Source of the DNA: Siderastrea siderea
Lineage: Eukaryota; Cnidaria; Anthozoa; Scleractinia; Rhizangiidae
Direction of reading: 5' to 3'
DNA: 64,000 bases
Assembly (NCBI GenBank): GCA_964030785.1
Contig: OZ034975.1
Coordinates: forward strand, 40,423,569 to 40,487,568
Shown piece by piece: positions 45,119 through 54,869 of this stretch. The notes under the pieces are model-generated. The model searched no databases, was not told the DNA's origin, and saw only the letters and a list, made by a program, of their open reading frames with translations. Position 1 is the first letter of the stretch, and every line of letters begins with the position of its first letter. Made by a program: the position numbers and the translations under genes.

Positions 45119-45603
45119 CTTAAGGCAATCTCGTTCCCAAAGCCCTCGTTTCCCTCGTTAGAGGACGAGATTGTCCTTAGCGTCGAAGGAAACTGTGAGA
45201 TTCGACAAACAGATAATGTCCAAGGACAAACATCCGTTAACCACCAAATAAAGGTTATTCTCTTTATTATCCTTCAAATATTTCTGCTGGAATCCACGAG
45301 TGCATCAAAAACATAGCTGCGTAGGATGTTGAATTTTAGTGTTTAGGTTTTTGCATCGCTGAAAAGTGTGTTAATTCCCTTTTAATTCTCTTAAACAAAA
45401 AGAAACTCTTCCAAGGTGAAGTTTACACACAACGTTTTTGAACTGGAGTTCTGAAATCTGAGGGATACCACTTCAGAAATATCAGTTGATATTTTCCGGT
45501 TTTACGCATTGTGGTTGGAGCATATAATTTGGAACTAAAGACACATTTTGGCCCAGCACACGCTAGCTAAAATATTTTGATGGACTATCCTGATAATCAT
45601 TAC
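45119..45603. other. Intronic sequence of the minus-strand receptor
   Basis: A loose inverted repeat around CAATCTCGTTCC / GGACGAGATTGTCC lies at about 45123-45178. Nothing else was recognised. Confidence 0.3.
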
Positions 45604-45721
45604 TCACCCTTACTGCCCTTTCAGGTTGTTTCTTTTTCTTATGCACATACCAAATGACAAGTGCGACAATGATGGCCACCACAGCAAGAGAGCCCACGAC
45701 AGCACCAACAATAATGCAGTT
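45604..45721 (-). CDS. SEA receptor, transmembrane exon
   Basis: On the minus strand this exon encodes NCIIVGAVVGSLAVVAIIVA, LVIWYVHKKKKQPERAVRV: one 23-residue hydrophobic span followed by a strong basic stop-transfer. Donor A|GTAATG gives phase 1 and fits the 34-nt exon. The start is less secure: the preceding SEA/stalk exon ends in phase 1, but this frame needs a phase-0 entry (after ...ATAATAG). Either an additional small stalk exon lies between 45722 and 47308, or there is an indel at the start of this exon. Using the other acceptor (TTTTTTAG, phase 1) gives a different frame that stops. Confidence 0.65.
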
Positions 45722-45775
45722 CTATTATCTAAAAAACAAATGAGATGGCATACATGTGGGATTTTTTACTGCCCC

Positions 45776-45842
45776 TTGATTAGCTCAATTGGTAGAGCAC
45801 CCGTCTCCAGAGCACGAGGTTGGGTCAAGTTGTGGACTGGAC
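45776..45842 (+). repeat. Degenerate tRNA-like sequence
   Basis: TTAGCTCAATTGGTAGAGCA is a good D-arm/A-box match. The B-box region (GAGGTTGGGTCAAGTT) is broken, as GGTTCGA is not kept. It is probably a decayed tRNA or SINE. Confidence 0.35.
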
Positions 45843-47308
45843 TCAGGCAGGGGAACTGAGGAAGGAGGAACTTCTTTCGTTTGTAGTTAAGGGATGTAAA
45901 AGGGAGAGGTTCAAACTATCTTCACAGAATTGTTAACAGTCATTTCATGTAAGAATACCACAGACCCGAAAAAAAACAAACAAACAAACAAACAAACAAA
46001 TTTTGTCGACTTTGAAAAAAATACATCTGTAATAGAGAAAAACAAGTGTCATCGGTTGCTGAAAGTTTTAGCCGGCTTAAAGTCTTCAAGTTGGTTTCTT
46101 AATTGCTTTATTACTCGTGGACAACTGCCAAATTAAATGAATTTCACCGTTCGGGAAAAAGGAATAAAATGTAACCCAACCATTGATCAAGTTTCAACCG
46201 GGTTGAAAATCACCTTCCACATAATACAGCGCAAAGCACCAAAAATGTACTAATGTAAGTTTGTGAGTTAAACCAGAATCTTCAGTATATTTATCAACAG
46301 CGATAAACAAAACAATAACTACAGATCTCTGTCATATTGATTCTGGATTCACCGGTCAGGAACACAGTACGTAGTCTGAATCTGTTGTAAAGACGTGGAT
46401 ATCCTGGAGCAAGTAACACCGCTTGTAACACAGGGTCCAGAGGAGCGAAGTTCGAGCTGAACGTCTAGTTTTCCTTGCGAAAGACAACCGACATAATTTG
46501 CTGCGAACTTGCGTTACCTATATTTTTACCGCAGGTCAAATTACTGTGGGTTCTTAGGATCACTGAGATCGACTTACACAACTCGGCACTTCGTGCCTCA
46601 TTCGGAAAGCGAAGCTTTCCGAAGAAAAGCCGTTGCCCTTCGGGCAAGGTGTTAGGCGACCGCGGAAGAATGGTCTGCGGTTTTAAATGGCAAATTTCAA
46701 TATGGCGGACGATGGCGTACTAAGCGAGCGCAAAGATCGAGATCGAGAAATACAGCGTATGGAACGAGAAGAAAGCCGTTCAAATTGGATTCACAAAGGT
46801 TGCATGGGGCAAATTTTATTGATCAAAATGACGAGGTTATGTATTTTACAAGGTAAGCTGAACGAAGGATAATTCTTGCGTACAAATGTGACTCCTCCGG
46901 GCCCTGTGCATGTAATCGTAGAGTTGTAGGCTATTTAGTACATTGTTATTCAAGAATTATCCGAAATTTTAATTAAACGTCTATAATAAAGAGAACCTCG
47001 AAAGGTAAGGCATATTGTTTTGCCTAGAAAAAAAGATGTCGGCTACAAAGGATTAACTGTAACGTAGCGACAGGATGGAGGTCTTGGAAAACAGTACTGA
47101 CACAGCACTGCTACTTAGTTCTGTTTACTGATATTTCAGACATTTTCATTGCCAGGAAGATTTGGGAGCAGAATATGTGGAAAACATTATGTGTTATTAT
47201 AATATACCAGTGTCTTCCATTGTCTGTTGAGTCAATTGTTCATGTTTTACGTTTTCACCCAACAATGTTTCTATGTTTAGGTATACATACACTTAAGTGG
47301 AAACATAC
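45843..47308. other. Intron between SEA/stalk exon and transmembrane exon
   Basis: A CAAA microsatellite lies at about 45974-46000, and small hairpins (TTCGGAAAGC / GCTTTCCGAA; TTGCCCTTCGGGCAA) at 46598-46650. The small stalk exon needed to repair the reading phase was searched for here and not found. Confidence 0.3.
46687..46853 (+). CDS. Possible small plus-strand exon, unknown
   Basis: An ATG-led frame (MANFNMADDGVLSERKDRDR, then EIQRMEREESRSNWIHKG) ends at a donor-like CAAG|GTAAGC in phase 1. The charged, helical composition looks protein-like, and CpG-rich sequence precedes it. No partner exon was found, and it lies antisense in an intron of the receptor. It may be the first exon of a nested gene or a retro-copied fragment. 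Confidence 0.2.
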
Positions 47309-47511
47309 CACCAGGCTTTGGTGTAGTTGTGGTTGTGGGCGGGTTGGTTGTACTTGGAATTATAGGTGTAATTCCAACAATGGATGAAGCATTGACAGAA
47401 AATCCTCCCAGTGTTCCACTTTCGGTGGCATTACGGAATACAGAAAGAACCCAATCTTCTGTAACAATAGATGTGATCTTCACAGCCAAATTAACAATGA
47501 GAATTCCACAA
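47309..47511 (-). CDS. SEA receptor, SEA domain exon c and Thr/Pro stalk
   Basis: This 203-nt exon has acceptor CAATTTCTTTATATAG (minus strand, phase 2) and donor G|GTATGT (phase 1). It encodes CGILIVNLAVKITSIV, EDWVLSVFRNATESGTLGGF and SVNASSIVG, the second half of a SEA domain, then the stalk PSTTNPPTTTTTPKPG. It aligns with the plus-gene exon 9201-9439 and begins at the same point in the domain. The Ser of the G-SVVV cleavage motif is replaced by Ile (GILIV), so autoproteolysis is not expected. Confidence 0.78.
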
Positions 47512-47637
47512 CTATATAAAGAAATTGAAAAGCAACTTTAGTGGTGCTAATGACCTCTATATTGGTGAACTGCACCTTACAATAACACAAGTTGTGTTCT
47601 ACAATGCTGTCAATTTTACTACTAAAAACAAACCATA

Positions 47638-47761
47638 GCCTGCGTAGCTGGCGGAATTGTTTGCGCGAAGTCCGAGCGGCGGAGCCACGAAGGGAATGGC
47701 CGCGCGCGGCTTCCGCCACCAAAACTTTACCCTCGCATACAATACCGCCAGCTACGCAGAC
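47638..47761. mobile_element. Foldback MITE with CTGCGTAGCTGGCGG ends
   Basis: CTGCGTAGCTGGCGG at the left and CCGCCAGCTACGCAG at the right are exact inverses, with a GC-rich interior (GCGGAGCCACGAAGGGAATG). It creates mirror frames on both strands that are not genes. The flanks share AAAACAAA, a possible target duplication. Confidence 0.8.
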
Positions 47762-48466
47762 TAAAACAAATTACAGCGGTTCAAAGCTCGCCCTTGTGCG
47801 TTATGATTACTGGTTTTCCTTTGTTTCTGATTTTTGGGAATTGCTGACGGTTATCATTGTAATAATTACGAGTGAAAACGGAGTAAAACACTACTGCGAT
47901 TTTTCAACTTCAGAATTTGTGTATAACGGAAAGGCAAAGTAAACTGAATTAGAACTAGAAGTCAAATAGCACCAGGTTTGCTGAAGAGCTACCCAATAAA
48001 TTGTTAGTATTCTTACGTTTGCGCAAATACTTTTTACACGACTGAAATCAAATTTATCCTTTCAAACACAAATGGACGATACATAGCATTATACAGAAAT
48101 AATTCATATAGAAAATGAAAAAATAAAAATACAAAATAAACGTTTAATGAATACGTGTATCTAAAAGGGATGAATAATGAATAATAATGAATACATGTAT
48201 AAAACGGATAAAAATTTTCTGCGGTTGCCTCTTCAACTGTACAGCGCATACGTGTAGCACAACAAGATGACTAGGAAAATTTCCCAACATACATGTATCC
48301 CAAACGCTGTTTGAGGATGCATTACAAGATCAAATGAAAAGGGAAGCATGTGGATTCGGTTGGAGAAATTGGCTTGTAAATGTAGGAGAGTTAACCAGAG
48401 TACCCTATGAAATCACGTGAAGACAATTCAACTTTAATACTAATTTGATCTGTAAAAGTTGCCCAC
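47762..48466. other. Intronic sequence of the minus-strand receptor
   Basis: AT-rich with no recognised exon or repeat apart from ATGAATAATAATGAAT-type simple sequence near 48165-48200. Confidence 0.3.
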
Positions 48467-48525
48467 CTGACTTTTAGCAGTGTTGTCTCAGTATAGGACC
48501 TCTCATTTTCAAAGAGCTTGTCCAT
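48467..48525 (-). CDS. SEA receptor, SEA domain exon b (59 nt)
   Basis: Minus-strand acceptor GATTTTAG and donor CAG|GTGGGC delimit 59 nt, phase 0 to phase 2. It encodes MDKLFENERSYTETTLLKV, matching VNTTYANKSSYSKVEVIGL of the plus gene. Length, phases and position in the domain are identical in both genes, which is strong evidence for homology and for this exon. Confidence 0.72.
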
Positions 48526-48880
48526 CTAAAATCATGTTATCGTTTACTTCAAGTAAATTTAAGGGTGGGGTAGCTTTACTGGAATACAACAAAAGGAACT
48601 ACACTTGATACACTTGGCATGAGACAGCTGATAAAGTTCTGTTAATTATTGGTTTCAGATAGTTTAACCATGATAATCTACGACATTCAATTCCTTTTGA
48701 ATAAACCTTTTGGAAATGACATGAAGTCGTTCCCTGTTATGTACATGTACACTTTACTTTGTACCTCAGTACTAATTTCTTTTATTCTGTATGATCGTTT
48801 ACTTTTTGGAAGACGTACTTTGCCTGCCCTAAAATGCCGTAGGATTGTGAAAATAATAGTGCCCCAAAAGTAGTCCCTAC

Positions 48881-48960
48881 CTGGGCCGTTTCTGTTAAAG
48901 AGTAATGAGCCATATGAAATTGACGGACCCCAGACAAAAGTAATGGTTCAACCAAAAATA
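48881..48960 (-). CDS. SEA receptor, SEA domain exon a (candidate)
   Basis: Minus-strand acceptor GTAGTTTTTATAG and donor CCCAG|GTAGGG bound 80 nt, phase 1 to phase 0, the phases of the corresponding plus-gene exon (7647-7771), though shorter. It encodes FLVEPLLLSGVRQFHMAHYS then LTETAQ. The sequence likeness to other SEA starts is weak, so the call leans on position, phases and splice sites. Confidence 0.5.
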
Positions 48961-50312
48961 CTATAAAAACTACTCCCAAGCAACAACAATTTGCGTATAC
49001 ATGGTTGAAGTACACTGGAAAATCTGGACCATTTACAGACTTCAAGAAAGGTAACTAAATTCTGTAAAATGTCTACATTTCCTTAAGTTTGTAAATTGCA
49101 ATGTCTGTAAACGTGCACACTTACAGAGATTTTATAAACCCTATAAAATTTCTGTAGATTTTACCACATTTTGCGCGTCCAGATTGCATAAAATGTTTGT
49201 GAAATCTTTATCTTTTCCTTGTAAATTGTGTCCAAAATTTACAGAGATTTTATAACATACGTAAAAATCCTTGTAAAATCTCCACATTTTCTCTGTAAAA
49301 AAGGCTAGGAAAAAAACTCTGTAAAATAGAGAACATAAAATGTCAATAAAAGCTCTGTAAAAATCGAACTAAAATAACTGCATAAAATTTCAGTGAAATG
49401 TACACAAATAAAGTACACATAATGTTAATCAAAAGTGCATTTGATGTCTGTAAAATATCTACAGTTTAACACATCAAATCACTGTAAAATGTTCATATTT
49501 TCTCTGTTAAAAGAACATGAAAAGCAAAACAGGATGTAACAGCCAGAACACAAAATCACAACAAAAACTCTGTAAAAAGTGAACAAAAATGTTACTGAAA
49601 TGTCCACAAATAAAGTAAACATAGGGCCGGTTTTTTAAACCAAGTTTAGACGGTGTTTAACAAAACCACGGATTAACCCAATTTCAATCTAGCCAACCCT
49701 AATATTTAAACGCTATTTACTGTAAGCAATTTCAAGAACGCGTATAGCACACCCAAGAAAAACATTTATCTCCTTAGAATAACCAACTTATAAACAGATA
49801 TGGAGGCCCATTAATTTTCTTAAGCCACAGTCTAAGTTAGACTTCGTTTAAATAACCGTCCCATAATGTTTGCAAAATGAACATCTCTGCAAAATGTTCA
49901 CATTTTCTCTGTAAAAAGAGCTGGTACTAAAAACGGCATAAAAAGAGCCTTAATAAAAAAAATAATAATAAAACCTTAGTGGCCGTGAATTTTCAGGAGT
50001 GAACTTTCTGATCACTCAGCGACTGAAAACCGGGCAAAGGAAAAGGGGCCTCTGCTAGCAGGGAACTTAGTCTCCTGTAATTTCGTAGGTTACGGAAGTA
50101 AGTATAGAATGAAAAGTATTTTAAATAATTCCTGTCGCTGTTCACAAAAAGGTTGATTGGCGTGTTTACTGACAACAAAACATTGGACGAAAAGCTTAGG
50201 CCATTAAATATTAGAAAAGTGAATTAAAAGCTCACCTCAGCATGAGCATTCAGTTTACAAGATTTGTACTGTGCCATATTATCCTTCCTAATTTGTTTGT
50301 TGTTACATGTAT
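48961..50312. other. Intron 1 of the minus-strand receptor, left part
   Basis: No coding was recognised. Between about 49050 and 49970 the sequence is crowded with CTGTAAAATGT and ACATTTTCTCTGTAAAAA in both orientations with irregular spacing, a decayed simple-repeat field. Confidence 0.35.
49050..49970. repeat. Degenerate CTGTAAAAT / TTTTCTCTGTAAAAA repeat field
   Basis: Motifs CTGTAAAATGTCTACATTT, TTTTCTCTGTAAAAA and relatives recur more than ten times with irregular spacing, interrupted by about 49625-49860. No regular unit could be fixed by eye. Confidence 0.55.
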
Positions 50313-50640
50313 GTCGCACTGTGGTCAAGGAGAATGCCAGTAAGGTGGGAAGTTTCTTGCTGAGATTTGCTGTCTGAAGTATTGCTTGATAGTGTTTCTA
50401 AACATCCATTTCTGTTTTGTTTGTTACTTTGCTGACTTTGGTCAAGGCGAAAGCCAGTTTGGTGCAAAGGTTTACGCTGAAGTTTTCTCCATGTATCTGT
50501 TGCATAGATTGATCATGATACAGCATGTGCTGTATTCCAAATTATCCATTTCTGTTTCTTTATTATAATGTTGTACTGTGGTCAAGGCAGACCGGGTAGT
50601 TGCAAAGTGTTACACTGAGGTATACTGTAGCGTAGTTATA
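50313..50640 (+). repeat. Degenerate tandem repeat, left of the DIRS-like element
   Basis: Three related blocks with ACTGTGGTCAAGG, GCCAGTTTGGTG and GCTGAAGTTT begin at about 50313, 50428 and 50570. The same family recurs to the right at 57381-57880, outside the other end of the retroelement and gag remnant. Confidence 0.6.
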
Positions 50641-50761
50641 TACTTGTTAATCACTTAATGATACAAATATACAGGATTTAATCAACAGTTGATTTCAGTC
50701 GTAATAAATCATCTGAGCATTGAAGTCATCAGACCGCACATACTGTGTGTACTGTATCAAG

Positions 50762-50885
50762 GTAAATGTATTTTTGGCTGGTATTCCAAGTAATGAGTCG
50801 TACTTGTTTGCGTTTCACACCTGCCGCACCCGCTATTGTGTATTCTGATTACACGCGTGACCTGATTGGTCAGTTTTCTAGCATT
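50762..50885 (+). repeat. DIRS-like element, left repeat A1
   Basis: It starts GTAAATGTATTTTTGGCTGG and runs through GTAATGAGTCGTACTTG, CACCTGCCGCACCCG and TACACGCGTGACCTGATTGG. The internal copy A2 (51701-51830) differs at few positions over about 120 bp. Confidence 0.88.
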
Positions 50886-50980
50886 TATACTTTCTGTTCT
50901 TTCCTGAGCGTCATTCACGCTCGCGGTTCCACACAGTTTGTTCATCTTTTTCGGTGTTGTTCGCCTAGCTTGTGTGACTA

Positions 50981-51548
50981 ATGCCCAACGACCAGAAGCA
51001 AAGTGAAGGGTCTTCTTCCGTTCCACCAGAAACGGGCCAACCGGCTGGTGATAGTGGAGAGAACTCGGCAGCTGTTGATCAAGTATTTTCCATGTTCAAG
51101 GATTATCTTGAGAAAAAATTGGAAGATAAAGGAAAGCAGATTGAGCTGAAGAGCAAGGTTGATTAAGAGGTAGTGCAGTTGAAGTATAAAGGTAACCAGA
51201 AGCAGTTCGAGTTGAATGCTGAATTAGATTCCCTTATTGAAAGTATTGAAGTTGAGAGCGAACGCTGTGAGCCAGATTTAGCACATATTAAGAAGCTTTC
51301 GCAGGAAGCCAGGCAGCTTATTCGTAAACGGCAGAAGCTGATAAAAATTGCGGACAAGAGTAAGGACGGCTGGCAAGTTGTAGCGGAGTATGAGTCAGAT
51401 GAGTTGGCTTCCGGCTCTGAAGATGAGAAACGGCTTAAGAAGGCCAGAGAAGCGACGAGTCGTAAGAGGCGTCAGAAAGAGCAGCTTACAAGCGATCGTG
51501 GGAAGAAAACAAGGTTTACTGTGGGTGCTGATAATCAACTTTTTCGTG
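50981..51548 (+). pseudogene. DIRS-like gag, first exon
   Basis: From ATG at 50981: MPNDQKQSEGSSSVPPETG, a region with coiled-coil-like charge (DQVFSMFKDYLEKKLEDKG), one in-frame TAA at 51164-51166, then LDSLIESIEVESERCEPD, a Lys/Arg-rich stretch and VGADNQLFRG. It ends at CGTG|GTAAGA (phase 1). Function: nucleocapsid-type protein binding the element's RNA. Only the single nonsense codon breaks it. Confidence 0.75.
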
Positions 51549-51593
51549 GTAAGAAAATGAGCCTCTCATTTAACTCGATGAATTCACATGTTT

Positions 51594-51704
51594 TTGGATC
51601 CGCTTGCGTATCCTCCCGTATTTCTTGTTTGCCTTGTCTGTATTAAGGGAATTTAAAGGTTAAAATAATTTACGTTCGTTTGAGCGAAGCGAATTAGAAC
51701 GTAA
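51594..51704 (+). repeat. DIRS-like internal repeat B1
   Basis: This 111-bp stretch, from TTGGATCCGCTTGCG to AGAACGTAA, is repeated with a few substitutions as B2 at 56662-56772, also 111 bp. It abuts A2, with GTAA shared at 51701-51704. Confidence 0.9.
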
Positions 51705-51830
51705 ATGTATTTTTCGCTGGTATTCCAAGTAATGAGTCGTACTTGTTTGCGCTTCACACCTGCCGCACCCTCTATTGTGTATTCTGATTACACGCGTGAC
51801 CTCATTGGTCAGTTTTCTAACTTTTATACT
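51701..51830 (+). repeat. DIRS-like internal repeat A2
   Basis: This is the direct copy of A1, starting GTAAATGTATTTTTCGCTGG. Similarity to A1 fades after TTGGTCAGTTTTCTA. Together with B1 it forms the joint that templates restoration of both element ends. Confidence 0.9.
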
Positions 51831-51867
51831 TTAACATTTATACAGTTTTGTGATTATTTTTCTTTAG

Positions 51868-52055
51868 GCCGTAGAGACACTCCTGGCGACTTCTTCCGCT
51901 GTTACAAATGTGCGAAATTTGGACACTGGGCTAAGGACTTCAGATCCATGTTCTGGTCACGAAGCTGCCAGTCTCCCAGCTACAGTACCTACCCTGGACT
52001 CTCCTACAACAAACCGGCTGGAAGCCAATCAGCTCAGTATCAATCAAAGCAGTGA
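51868..52055 (+). pseudogene. DIRS-like gag, second exon with zinc knuckle
   Basis: Following the acceptor, GRRDTPGDFFRCYKCAKFGH, WAKDF shows a CCHC zinc knuckle (CxxCxxxxHxxxxC) in which the last Cys reads Phe. The frame ends at TGA near 52055; RT begins about 30 bp later in another frame. The Cys loss agrees with decay. Confidence 0.75.
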
Positions 52056-52083
52056 AGATGACTAGGCGCAGGTAGATGAAATT

Positions 52084-53976
52084 GTGCAGAAATACGAACT
52101 TGAAAGTGGACAGTCTTTAAGCGTTAAGGGTAATTTGAAGAAGAATCTAGGATTTTGGAGAGCTATCGGCGCTCCTAATTTTATTTTGTCAACCATTGAA
52201 AAAGGCTACAAGCTGCCGTTCGCTAGCTTTCCAGTGGCTGTAAGGCTAAGAAATAATAAGTCCGCTCGACTTCATGCTGTTTTCGTGGACCAAGCCGTCC
52301 TTGAGCTTGTTAAGTCTGGTCAGGTTTGTAGGGTTGATGAACAACCTTCAGTTGTTAACCCCTTGTCAGTTTCTATACAGCCCTGCGGTAAAAAGAGGTT
52401 AATTCTCGATTTGCGCCATGTTAACAGGTCGTTAATTAAACAAAGGGTCAAGTATGAGGATTGGAAAATTGCTATGACCTATTTTTCCAGAGGGGCGTAC
52501 ATGTTTGCCTTCGATTTAAGAAGCGGTTATCACCATATCGATATCGCGCATGAACACCAAACTTTTCTGGGATTTTCCTGGCGGGCAGCTGATTTCAATG
52601 ATGAAATTTTTTTATGTTTTCACCGTCCTTCCGTTTGGCCTGTCCTCAGTCCCTTATATATTTACTAAGCTTTTGAAGCCTTTAGGAAAAGTATTGGAGA
52701 ATACGGGGTCTTTGTACAGCTATCTTCCTGGACGATGGTTGGGCGACTGTCCAGGATAAAGAGGGGTGTCGCATTAAGGTCCAAGCTGTAAGGGGGGATT
52801 TGTCTAATGCGGGCTTTGTAATCAACGAAGAAAAGTCACTATGGGAACCCACCCAAGTTTTGGATTGGTTAGGAATAACCTGGAATTCTTTACTGGGTAC
52901 TTTAAAAATTGTAGACAGAAGAATTACAAAGATTGTTGATACCATAGATCGTATTATTGAAGCCGACTTTAAAGTTTCTGCTGGAGAGTTGGCTTCCTTT
53001 ACGGGTTGGATTATTTCTACCGAGCCTGTAGTCGTTAACATTAGTAGGATAATGACCAGGCATTGTGTCATGTCTACCTTGTGTGAAGATAGGTGGGATT
53101 CTGTGTCCTGTCTCGATGATTACTGCAAAGAGGAATTGTATTTTTGGAAGGATAACCTGGTTTGCACCAACAGTCGATATTGTTTTGTAAGTAAAGATCC
53201 TAGTTATTTTGTATATTCAGATGCCAGTGCTACTGGGGTTGGTGCATTTATTGATTTTAATAATGATTTTGTGTGTCAGAGTTCAACGTGGAGGGAGTTG
53301 TCTGTTATTGAGTTTGCATTACAATCATTTGCCTCAGTGCTTGAAGGATCGCACGTTAAGTGGTTTACTGATAGCCAAGCTGCTGCTAAGATCGTTGAAG
53401 TAGACAGCATGAAATTGGGCTTGCACAAGATGGCTCGTAAGATTTTCGATATTTGTATTCGGTCGGGGATTCATTTAGAGGTGCAATGGATCCCTCGTAC
53501 TATGAACCAGCAAGCTGATTATATAAGTCGGTTTATTGATACTGATGATTGGCAACTTACCGATGATTTTTTTCTTTCTCTTAATGGTTGTTGGGAGCCC
53601 CATAGTGTTGATTGTTTTGCCAATTATTATAATCATAAGCTTCCTAAATATTTTTCAAGGTTCTGGAACCCCAATACTTGGGGCGTTGATTTTTTTCTTT
53701 CAGCCTCTTCGAAGAGAGAATTGCCTGGTGGTTCCTCCTGTCGGTATTGTTCTGCGTGTTTTGCATTATATGAAATGCCAGCATGCTGCGGGTACACTCG
53801 TCGTACCCCTTTGGCCTTCGGCTCATTTCTGGCCTTTAATTATGAACAAATATAATAATTATCTTGTGGCCCATCGGGAAGAGGTCCTTACTCGCGGAAG
53901 AAACCCTAATTTGCTCTTAGGGTCCGATCATTTCACAGGCTATGTTATTGCCTTGAGAGTGGAGTTTACTGAGTAA
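52084..53976 (+). pseudogene. DIRS-like reverse transcriptase and RNase H
   Basis: RT motifs in order: KGYKLPFASFP, KKRLILDLRHVN, AYMFAFDLRSGYHHIDI (catalytic Asp), VLPFGLSSVPYIFTKLLKPL and AIFLDDGWA (the FLDD active site at about 52724-52740). RNase H motifs: YFVYSDASATGVGAFI (first Asp), WRELSVIEFALQSF (Glu), HVKWFTDSQAAAKIV (Asp) and WIPRTMNQQADYISR. The conserved segment after RNase H is PHSVDCFANYYNHKLPK ... VVPLWPSAHFWPL. Frame changes near 52605, 52700 and 53695 break it. Between 53976 and 54233 a short spacer repeats GTGGCACTGGCCC five times. Confidence 0.87.
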
Positions 53977-54232
53977 TTTATTGGATATGTATATTGCGTT
54001 GGCACTGGCCAATAATGTTTTGGTTTTCGTGGCACTGGCCCAAACAATGAGTTGTTGATTTACGTGGCACTTGCCCATGGTTTATTTACTTATGTGGCGC
54101 GGACCCAAACAATGTTTTATCGTTTCATGTGGCACTGGCCCTAGCATCGATCGATTTATGTAGAATTATACAGAGCGGGTGTTCGCTTTGTTCTTTTAGC
54201 GTGTATGTTGTATTCTTGTTTTTCAGGTAATT

Positions 54233-54860
54233 TTGTCAAGTAAATCATGGAAAGGCTTCCAAAAGTTTTCTTCACTGAGCATTCGTCAGGTTTTAGACGT
54301 GATGTTCAAGTCCAGAGCTGATGCAACTGCTAAAACATATACACGTGCCATTAAAAAGTTTATGGACTGGTGTAAAAGTAGGCAAATATGCATGCAGTTA
54401 CCTTTTCCTTTAGGTGTTGTATCTCTTTATTTGTTTGAAGTCCAGAAGTCTTGTACTTCTAGTTCTTCAGTAATTTTGGCTCATGCCGCCCTTAAATGGC
54501 TTCATTCGTTCGTCCCTAGTCTTGATCGTAACCCGTTGGATAGTGATTTTTGCAGGAATATTGTCGAGTCTTCCAAGCGCCATAAATCGCAGCCGATTAT
54601 GAAAAAGAAGCCCATTACCACAGAAATCATTAAGAATATCTTAGATGTTTATAGCAAGGAGGATGCTAATTTAAAGGATCTTCACATTGCCGCTTTATGC
54701 TCTTTAGCCTTCGCCGGGTTTTTTCAGTGTGATGAATTATGTAATATTGTTCCTAAGCATATTGAGTTTTGCAGTGGTTTTATAAGGATCTTCTTGCCTC
54801 GTGCGCCTCGTAGTAGTGAATCCAAGTCTAAGTACTGCCCTGTTGGTGGAGGGTTGTCCA
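54233..54860 (+). pseudogene. DIRS-like tyrosine recombinase, N-terminal part
   Basis: SLSIRQVLDVMFKSRADAT, KTYTRAIKKFMDWCKS and LGVVSLYLFEVQ form the SAM-like core-binding domain. LHIAALCSLAFAGFFQCDEL is the first catalytic box, where the conserved Arg (FFR) is Gln at 54725-54727. IFLPRAPRSSESKSKY is the following strand. Coding similarity stops near 54860, where tandem repeats begin; the remaining catalytic residues are at 56290-56537. Confidence 0.82.
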
Positions 54861-54869
54861 ATACACACC

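Larger units (their letters stand above)
51549..51867 (+). other. Apparent spliceosomal intron in DIRS-like gag, containing B1-A2
   Basis: GTAAGA at 51549 and TTTTTCTTTAG ending at 51867 enclose 319 bp. Joining the flanks in phase 1 gives DNQLFRG-RRDTPGDFF and leads straight into the zinc-knuckle. The intron body holds the 111-bp B1 repeat and the about 125-bp A2 repeat. Confidence 0.75.

Noticed and set aside
47592..47942. 116-residue plus-strand frame
   Set aside because: Its central part is the foldback MITE at 47638-47761; the rest has no domain and lies antisense in a receptor intron.
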